Positions 7,801-12,135 of a stretch of DNA of 12,135 nucleotides are shown here, piece after piece. The notes beneath the pieces are model-generated. The model was not told the origin of the DNA. It did no database searches and saw only the letters and a list, made by a program, of their open reading frames with translations. Made by a program: the position numbers and the translations under genes. The stretch covers positions 1 to 12,135 of the forward strand of contig JAIWNI010000302.1 in NCBI GenBank assembly GCA_025331435.1, read 5' to 3'. The number at the start of each line of letters is the position of its first letter. The stretch's first letter is position 1. Source of the DNA: Choanephora cucurbitarum (lineage: Eukaryota > Mucoromycota > Mucoromycetes > Mucorales > Choanephoraceae).

Positions 7801-8821
7801 TATTCCTTCCTTCGCGATGATTTCTGCTCCCTTAGATGAACTTCGCAACGAGCAAAGTCTTGAGAAATTGTGGATGCCTCGCCATGAACAAGCGTTCCGG
7901 GCTCTACAGGCCGCATTAGCTCATGCTCCAGTGATTTCCGCTCCAGATCTACGCTACAGATTCTCAGTAGCTACAGATGCGAGTGCAACTGGTATCGGCG
8001 CTATGTTGTATCAAGTCATCGACGGCGAAATTAAATACATTGCTTTGGTGTCGCGTAAATTGTCAACCTCTGAAAGAAACTATAGTGTTACTAGACGTGA
8101 ATTGTTAGCTGTTGTATACGCTTTCGCCAAATTTCACAAGTGGCTCTATTTGATTCCTTTCACTCTCTTAACTGATCATCGCAGTCTTATTTACCTGCAG
8201 ACTCAGGATACCCCAAACCACCTCATGCGAGCTTATTGGGAAGGTATCTTTTCTTATCGTTTTGATTGCATTTATCTTCCTGGCTACAGAAATCTTATCC
8301 CAGACGCGCTCAGTCGTTTATATACTGACGATGCAACCGACCTTGATTCCATCTCGGAAGGGGGCAATTGTGCTGATACAAGTGGAAAAGCCAAAGGTAA
8401 AAAGAAAAGCAATCATCACCGATTAAACCAGACTGGAGATAAACCTCTTCAACAGTCACGCAAACAAGACATTACACATAGTAATTCTTCCACTTCTACT
8501 TCTTCCTCAAAACTCATTCCGATTGTAACAGCACAAACAGATAACAGTGAAGAAAGCAATCCTACATTGCGAGCACTTAAGTTTGCTGATTACATGACGC
8601 CTCCAGTCAAAGACAGAGACGACCTTATATTTAAGGCACACCTCTTAGGACACTACGGATTACAGAGCATTGAAGACCAACTTCATCATGACGGTATCCA
8701 TTGGACTAACATGAGAAAAGATATTCAACGTATCTTAGGAGAATGTTTAGAATGCAATAGATATAACATTGCAAAGGAAGCTTTGACATCACGTCTACAA
8801 GCGGTAACAACTTTATCCTAG
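4832..8821 (+). CDS. Gag-protease-RT-RNase H-integrase zinc finger polyprotein, 1329 aa
   Basis: The start is the first ATG of the presumed transcript, with A at -3; no ATG lies further upstream in frame. Domains: Gag capsid-like region about residues 130-310; Ser-rich linker 320-370; two zinc motifs, C375-H378-H383-C388 (CX2HX4HX4C) and C405-C408-H417-C421; VPSQDS repeats 442-512; aspartic protease with D571TGS and LGLD at 647-650; reverse transcriptase about 720-905 with catalytic D836 and YIDD 898-901; thumb and connection to about 1035; RNase H with D1049, E1090, D1115, D1158; a polar linker 1165-1245; and the integrase HHCC finger H1270, H1274, C1305, C1308. After about residue 1316 the frame departs from integrase and ends at TAG (8819-8821), whereas the core continues in another frame. 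RT motif A lacks the common (Y/F)HQ, and the usual PFG is CFG. Gag and pol are fused in one frame without a frameshift site, as in Tf1-like elements. Confidence 0.95.
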   Translation: MSQSPSYNPASNENAADHVASPQLEQMDAIDNLDLGFSSPVASHHESQDVSPLDLLMESQSGLAREVARLTRLITSASSGQGEEFEQLQKLWEQKSSSLLRLNSLIKDFKTASAPASVPFRDQDITLPVPDHLPLFQWKGVVYDSSRVVFDNVQACIRQFEDRISCVGLSIEKHWFRLVVPNLMGDQRRWCDVYTGKATSPVSWVMFKTALINKYSGNSGNDVLKANSELMALQHEPNESMDDFVDRFNALKTRAKIHISHVLVTYFRAALSEDFLHKLTCTMGTATPEQLLDIEFNIKVAKNIYNMLQDATQSAALKRSSPSSSSSSSGSSSSGSGKKAKFSSGPSGTAASKYASPSSSSASSSSSVSSPGVYCSYHRVKTHSTEKCKAIRNGADKPKPGPTDCRRCGAKNWTPAHLAVCPAGASSSGGPLVHRSMNQSVVPFQASDSTTTTTTLTSVPSQDSQISFVPSQDRSSSFVPVQDSASRVPSQDSESSSPSAAAAATTVPSQDEVVSSVEHMELDSDEESLLVAAQAQQCKYHIEFSKAPMMKSNTLIVPVIVENVKTYALVDTGSTFSSCSPSFFDYVNKNKNIEVSKTTGIIQLGHKSSIHDRIGQCSLNVFYNNLKIQHPFEIFSIFSYENVPICLGLDILPRLNIGITGLVSSHFQTTGPKKPDVIDPEQYKPNNDPYGTDEERSPLLKQINELLQINTKIDMKNTYCNLPGAIIHLKIRPGCTSYKRQYPLAIAHRDVVAKQLKTFVDEGVIEDAPSHSSFNSPLLVVKKKDSQGNYTFDKPRLVLDIRGVNALLLNNDRQQLPLISDIHRNIGSASIITLLDIHSCFTSFLVDEASRQFLNFTCPFTNKQYRFRKACFGITFVGNVVQRVLTNLFEDLPHVHVYIDDIIISTHPPLTYHTDCVAEVIKRLTQANLVLNAEKLVFAQRSVHILGWSLINGKLLPDARKVSTAFNWPIPTTGKMIQRYLGFMNFFRSAIPSFAMISAPLDELRNEQSLEKLWMPRHEQAFRALQAALAHAPVISAPDLRYRFSVATDASATGIGAMLYQVIDGEIKYIALVSRKLSTSERNYSVTRRELLAVVYAFAKFHKWLYLIPFTLLTDHRSLIYLQTQDTPNHLMRAYWEGIFSYRFDCIYLPGYRNLIPDALSRLYTDDATDLDSISEGGNCADTSGKAKGKKKSNHHRLNQTGDKPLQQSRKQDITHSNSSTSTSSSKLIPIVTAQTDNSEESNPTLRALKFADYMTPPVKDRDDLIFKAHLLGHYGLQSIEDQLHHDGIHWTNMRKDIQRILGECLECNRYNIAKEALTSRLQAVTTLS
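5795..5945 (+). repeat. Serine-codon low-complexity tract in gag
   Basis: TCT/TCC/TCG codons dominate, encoding two Ser runs (residues about 321-336 and 357-370) separated by a lysine-bearing segment (GKKAKF). It links the capsid-like domain to the zinc motifs. The tract is prone to slippage and is probably a disordered, variable linker. Confidence 0.8.
6155..6365 (+). repeat. Degenerate VPSQDS coding repeats, six units
   Basis: A unit close to GTGCCTTCTCAGGACAGT begins at 6155 (diverged), 6206, 6236, 6266, 6291 and 6348. The spacing is uneven (51, 30, 30, 25 and 57 nt), with apparent in-frame offsets because the 25-nt step is followed by a variable spacer. The encoded motif is VPSQDS with variable Ser/Thr-rich spacers, between the second zinc motif and protease. 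It includes an ACC run (about 6178-6196) encoding Thr. A protease cleavage site or a flexible linker is possible. Confidence 0.75.
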
Positions 8822-8823
8822 TC
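8756..8823 (+). other. Integrase junction with frame change and missing sequence
   Basis: Only 29 nt separate the last zinc-finger Cys codon (C1308, ending at 8755) from a plausible core start, TTT GAC ATC at 8782-8790, which is in the other frame. In gypsy integrases this interval usually spans about 30 residues. The second frame is open after a stop at 8764-8766 and reads SFDITSTSGNNFILV before the ATG at 8824. The loop after its Asp also looks about five residues short. A deletion of roughly 70-80 nt with a net frame change is the simplest reading. The size is an estimate from family spacing. Confidence 0.7.
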
Positions 8824-9894
8824 ATGACAGATTACTTTTCTCGCTTTACTATCTTGAGAGCTTTACCCGACAAGCACAGTACGACTATTGCGAAAGAATT
8901 GCTGAATATCTTTTCACTTTTCGGATTTCCTAAAGTCTTAAATTCTGATTGCGGTCTCGAGTTTGTAAACGAAATAGTGAATAGAATGGTTGAGATGAGT
9001 GGTATTGATAAGCGATTATCTTTGCCATACAATCCTTTGGGTAACTCAGTAAATGAAGCTTACGTCGGCTTAGCCAAACGCACCATTATTAAGGAGCTAA
9101 AGGGCAAATTGGCAGATTGGGATCTATACCTCAATTACGCACAGTACGCCATGAATTGTAAGTTTGCTCGGTTACATAAGTCTAGACCTTACACGGTCAT
9201 GTTTAACAGACAGCCAAATGGATTTCAGGATTACTCCAAAATCCGGCCTACTTTACGTTTGGAAAAAGCAGATCAAATAGTCATAGACAACAAGTTTAAA
9301 TATGTTAACGACGTAGTGATCCCCGCTTTGAGTCAACGTATCAAAGATAGACAAGCACAAGATCATGAACGCTTTGCTAAGACACATAAGATGGTCAATG
9401 AAAAACATCCAGTCGGATCCAAAGTCTTGATCAAAAATGTAAATAGGCAAAAGAAAACTGATCCCCTTAAAGATGGACCATACTTCATACATGGCTACAC
9501 ATCTAACGGATCGTATATCCTAAAAGATGCTATGGGTGAGTTGCTTTCTCGTGATGTTCCCACATCGCATATCTTTGTCATGCCTAACGGTAAAATGACT
9601 CCTGATGAGTTTGAAAAGCTCAAATCACAAACGTACGAAGTACAAGCTGTAGTTGATCATCGCATTAACGAACATGGGGAAACATTATACAAAGTCAAAT
9701 GGAAAGGTTATCCTGATGAGAACGATGATACTTGGGAACCTATAGAAAGCTTCGATTCGCATGATGCAATTGAAATCTATTGGGGTCGTCGTAATGCAGT
9801 CAACCAGAATACTTCCAAGAAGCGTAAAGCTGTGAGAACAGTTAATACACGCAGAGTTTCTAATAAGCGTTCTAAGCGGAACAAGAAACATTAA
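8824..9894 (+). CDS. Integrase core, GPY/F and chromodomain (broken from gag-pol), 356 aa
   Basis: This frame is the continuation of integrase. Its ATG at 8824 lies inside the core fold where ILVMTDYFSRF is expected, so it is probably not a natural start; matching sequence extends upstream to about 8779. Catalytic D42 (SDCGLEF) and E78 (GNSVNEAY) are 35 residues apart, as in DD35E integrases; the first Asp would be the GAC at 8785, outside the ATG-initiated product. A GPY/F module (G218-P219-Y220, then ILKD) follows at about 195-250. A chromodomain spans about 270-322 with cage aromatics Y271, W293, Y296 and the TWEP signature at 303-306. The tail 331-356 is highly basic (KKRK, KRSKRNKKH), probably a nuclear localisation signal. 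Integrase would insert cDNA, with the chromodomain steering it to methylated histone H3. As it stands it is likely a fragment. Confidence 0.9.
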   Translation: MTDYFSRFTILRALPDKHSTTIAKELLNIFSLFGFPKVLNSDCGLEFVNEIVNRMVEMSGIDKRLSLPYNPLGNSVNEAYVGLAKRTIIKELKGKLADWDLYLNYAQYAMNCKFARLHKSRPYTVMFNRQPNGFQDYSKIRPTLRLEKADQIVIDNKFKYVNDVVIPALSQRIKDRQAQDHERFAKTHKMVNEKHPVGSKVLIKNVNRQKKTDPLKDGPYFIHGYTSNGSYILKDAMGELLSRDVPTSHIFVMPNGKMTPDEFEKLKSQTYEVQAVVDHRINEHGETLYKVKWKGYPDENDDTWEPIESFDSHDAIEIYWGRRNAVNQNTSKKRKAVRTVNTRRVSNKRSKRNKKH

Positions 9895-10114
9895 TTAACA
9901 GCAAGTCTATACTAGCAGTTAACTTGTCTTTTTCTCCTTCGAACTTTTTCCCACTGGGTTTTTTACATAAGGTTTTTGTCGACTTGTTAAGCTATGACTT
10001 CTGCTGAGGATACATTACAAATGATATGCTTTTATACATAATTGGATCATCCCAATGAACATGTAGAACACACAAGCAAGCGCATTTATCAAAACAGTTA
10101 CGTTGCAGTCTCAC
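9895..10114 (+). other. 3' untranslated region of the element
   Basis: The stretch between the integrase stop (TAA at 9892-9894) and the polypurine run is 220 nt, AT-rich, with no open frame or repeat that I can support. Confidence 0.7.
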
Positions 10115-10123
10115 GGGGGGCTA
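10115..10123 (+). other. Polypurine tract candidate (G6) plus CTA
   Basis: GGGGGG at 10115-10120 lies 3 nt before the 3' LTR and is the only G run near it, which suits the plus-strand primer resistant to RNase H. The intervening CTA would be a short end removed by integrase before joining, much as retroviruses lose two bases. The purine run is short, with pyrimidines directly upstream (TCAC). Confidence 0.6.
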
Positions 10124-10659
10124 TGTTGTATTCACATGTCTATTACAGCGTATAACTAGATAGTCTTGATCTAATACATACTGCTTATAGTCATATTCCT
10201 TACAACTTGACAGTCGGTACTTAAACTGCATCTATAACTGACTTCAGATAAATCACGCGTAGCTTCAATCTTCATTGTTATGTCGATATTTTAGTATATG
10301 ACACGTGCAATAGCTTTATTCAGGCAGAAAGTGCACTTAGACATAGCTGTGGCTCAGTACTTGACTTATAGTCTATTGAGTTGACTTAATATGAGATTGA
10401 TTTATTCATACAACGCTTGTCGCTCTTAAGACTCTTGATCCACTTTACAGTCTGTCATTGGCTCAAGATGGATCAGAGTTAGCATAGTAACTTCACTGTA
10501 ATTCATCCAGCCCATCTCCTATTAATTAGACACACACGTTTGATAATAAAGAACGGGCTCTCTCTCTTTTTTCGCTCTTCCAGGATTATATAGATTCTGG
10601 TTGTATTTTTCTTGCTCATATAGATTTTAGTTTATTGTATTTTCGTGTCTGATACAACA
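10124..10659 (+). repeat. 3' long terminal repeat (536 bp)
   Basis: It is the same length as the 5' LTR and apparently the same sequence. Its AATAAA (10545-10550) is the best polyadenylation signal of the element; the poly(A) site would fall downstream in R. The right end is fixed by the GACAG duplication. Confidence 0.96.
10545..10550 (+). terminator. AATAAA polyadenylation signal
   Basis: An exact AATAAA sits in the 3' LTR 115 nt before its end, followed by a U-rich stretch (about 10560-10575). Use of this copy rather than the 5' one is inferred from the position at the transcript's end. Confidence 0.45.
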
Positions 10660-10664
10660 GACAG
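10660..10664. repeat. Target-site duplication, right copy (GACAG)
   Basis: An exact copy of 4218-4222, directly abutting the 3' LTR end ATACAACA. Confidence 0.93.
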
Positions 10665-10704
10665 TCAACACAAGAAGCGAAATAGAAAAAGAAACACCAG
10701 ATAG
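10665..10704 (+). other. Possible host exon end, right of the insertion
   Basis: It continues the frame of 4158-4222 after removal of the element and reads SQHKKRNRKRNTR followed by TAG (10702-10704). An AATAAA (10726-10731) lies shortly after, as expected for a gene end. Basic residues dominate because the DNA is A-rich, so this may be coincidence. Confidence 0.22.
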
Positions 10705-10836
10705 ATAGTCTATTTGAAAAAAAAGAATAAAGATGAGACTTTAATCACTTTTAGAAAAAAAAGTTGGAATCGTCCTCATTGACGCGTCTTTTTACTATTG
10801 ATGAGTACATCTTATTCGTGAAGCAAGAGATTCAAA

Positions 10837-11106
10837 CTAGATCTTAACGGAAACTGCGACCAAAAAGACAAACGCGCTAAACGGAATACATGTTACAGCT
10901 TGAGGGCCAGTTTTGTTACCTTTCTCGACGAAGCTCGGAAGATTCCTAAGCTTTGCGCCCAAATGAGTCATCACATGCGTTCATCAATTTGACAACATAC
11001 CTTACAACCGAGTAGCAGAGTCAAATAGCAATACAAGTTTGATAAATTGATAACAAAAAGCCAATACCAGTGTTGCAGGAGTCAATAGAAGGTAAGAATG
11101 TAACAT
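10837..11106 (-). CDS. Candidate small two-exon gene, about 69-aa hydrophobic protein
   Basis: On the minus strand an ATG at 11106-11104 opens an exon to 11006. A donor GTAAGG (starting at 11005) and an acceptor CTTAG (ending at 10946) bound a 60-nt intron, a typical length for fungi of this type. The second exon runs from 10945 to TAG at 10839-10837. The product would have a hydrophobic N-terminal half (LVLAF..KLVLLF), a polar loop (NLPSFVEKGNKTG) and a C-terminal hydrophobic stretch (FSAFVFLVAV), so two membrane segments. The second exon alone is also open from an ATG at 10971 (44 aa). I recognise no family. The minus strand is pyrimidine-rich here, which makes chance hydrophobic frames common, and the ATG has a weak context (T at -3). 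Confidence 0.22.
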
Positions 11107-12135
11107 TGAAGTTGGTCATCTACCGATAAGTACATCTGGTTAGGCAGTCGGTATATGTAGGCTTGGAGATATGGAGAAATGGTTCTAGCTAGAAAAAAAA
11201 GCAATTCAGAGTACCAGAGCTGCGAATGATTGAAGTCAACCGAGTCAATTGGCATTATGCAACTTGAATCACACAATATAAGGCAGATGGGATATGAGAG
11301 ACGATGTAAGTAAACAGGAAGCATAACCCAGAAAGTAGAGTGACTAAAGAAGCGGATAGACAATCTATAGAAAAGGATGTGTTAGTTAAACGACAAAATA
11401 AAAGATGAAGAGACTGGATATGATAAGGGCAAGCGATGAGTCGAAGGAGGAGAGAATCAAGTGAATGGATCAGATAGAAGTAGGCCGAGATCGAGAACAG
11501 CTACGACCATATTATACCAGACGGGAGAAAAGTTATGGGCTTATACAGACATAAATATTAGCAGTATGAGCATATATACAAAGAGAATATAGCGATGAAA
11601 TAAAGGTGTCCAATGTGTATGATATCAATTAGAGTATAAAGGGATTACCCATCGGATGATTTGAATTATTCGAGAAGGTAAAATGGGCAAAATAGTTCTC
11701 GGCATTGTCCCTGATAAGGATATTTCGACCTCGAAACTATAAGCAGATGTTATATGAATGCTTTTTAGAGACGAAGGAGTCTTATGGATGCTATTATTTA
11801 GAAGGTACTGTTAAAAGTGTGCAAAGTATTGACTGGTATTTTTAAAATGAATCCCATCTTTGGCTGTGCATTTCTTTAAATGGGGGAATGAAAAAGAAAC
11901 AACTATTTTTAGTATATTTCGAACAGTAATTGAAGAACTTTAGTAATCGCACCAATGATGAGCTGATACATGTTGACGCAATAAGCAAATGTCTTGGAAT
12001 TGAATGAAGTCTTTTCATAAAAACCTTTGCTCAGTATATACTGAAAATAGAAAGCGTAAGAAAAAGCACACATTCACTTTAATAAATTACCGTAAAATAT
12101 ACGCGGAATACTTTATCTTGAATGGCAGTATAAAC
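11107..12135. other. Right flank, AT-rich, no convincing gene
   Basis: The + strand is purine-rich, so the minus strand carries long CT-rich runs (about 11380-11500) that could be a promoter-type tract for the minus-strand candidate. A branch-point-like CTAAC followed by a CTATAG acceptor occurs on the minus strand at about 11365-11385, and another CTAAC before GGTAG near 11120-11143, but no consistent exon chain could be built from them. Nothing else recognisable is present to the window end. Confidence 0.5.

Larger units (their letters stand above)
4223..10659 (+). mobile_element. Ty3/gypsy chromovirus LTR retrotransposon, 6437 bp
   Basis: The element is bounded by a 5-bp duplication and two 536-bp direct LTRs. 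Internal order is gag, protease, RT, RNase H, integrase, chromodomain. Integrase after RNase H defines Ty3/gypsy rather than copia, and the chromodomain defines chromoviruses. A single long gag-pol frame and no tRNA-type primer site recall Tf1/sushi-like chromoviruses. The LTRs appear identical, indicating recent insertion, yet integrase is split by a frame change with missing sequence near 8756-8823, so this copy is probably not autonomous. It replicates through a genomic RNA copied to cDNA in virus-like particles. Confidence 0.96.

Noticed and set aside
8819..8826. TAG-TC-ATG as a stop/restart site giving a separate integrase protein
   Set aside because: Integrase-like residues continue upstream of the ATG in that frame, and the first catalytic Asp would be excluded, so a functional reinitiation product is unlikely.
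11082..11363. 93-residue minus-strand frame
   Set aside because: Composition reflects the pyrimidine-rich strand, its start is not ATG, and it runs through branch-point and acceptor-like words without any domain.

Overview
The window holds one full-length LTR retrotransposon of the Ty3/gypsy superfamily, chromovirus branch (4223-10659, 6437 bp, + strand), inserted in AT-rich DNA with almost no recognisable genes. The host is most likely a fungus. The pol sequence (an RNase H end reading PDALSRL, a single gag-pol frame, a chromodomain at the integrase C-terminus) and the low-GC flanks suggest an early-diverging lineage such as Mucoromycota. This placement is inferred from family resemblance, not from a search.

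Layout: 1-4217 is left flank without a convincing gene. It contains several imperfect inverted repeats and a GC-richer hairpin block near 3475-3600. The target-site duplication GACAG lies at 4218-4222 and 10660-10664. The two 536-bp LTRs (4223-4758 and 10124-10659) look identical base for base and begin and end with the 8-bp inverted repeat TGTTGTAT/ATACAACA. Between them are a short leader without a tRNA-type primer site, a long gag-protease-RT-RNase H-integrase zinc finger frame (4832-8821), a second frame carrying the rest of the integrase plus the chromodomain (8824-9894), a 3' untranslated stretch and a G6 polypurine run just before the 3' LTR.

One polyprotein would normally supply Gag (particle and RNA packaging), protease (processing), RT/RNase H (cDNA) and a chromodomain integrase (insertion at modified chromatin). 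This copy looks young but broken. The zinc finger and the integrase core are in different frames, and the linker coding for the entry to the core is too short, as if roughly 70-80 nt were lost there. The LTRs, protease, RT, RNase H and chromodomain otherwise keep their key residues. The element is therefore probably a recent, non-autonomous insertion.

The right flank (10665-12135) is AT-rich. It contains one low-confidence candidate for a small two-exon minus-strand gene encoding a hydrophobic protein of about 69 residues. The reconstructed empty site also reads as an open frame across the insertion point (4086-4222 joined to 10665-10704), so the element may have landed in a host exon. That too is low confidence. 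I found no CRISPR array, tRNA, rRNA, prokaryotic-type operon or obviously new defence system.
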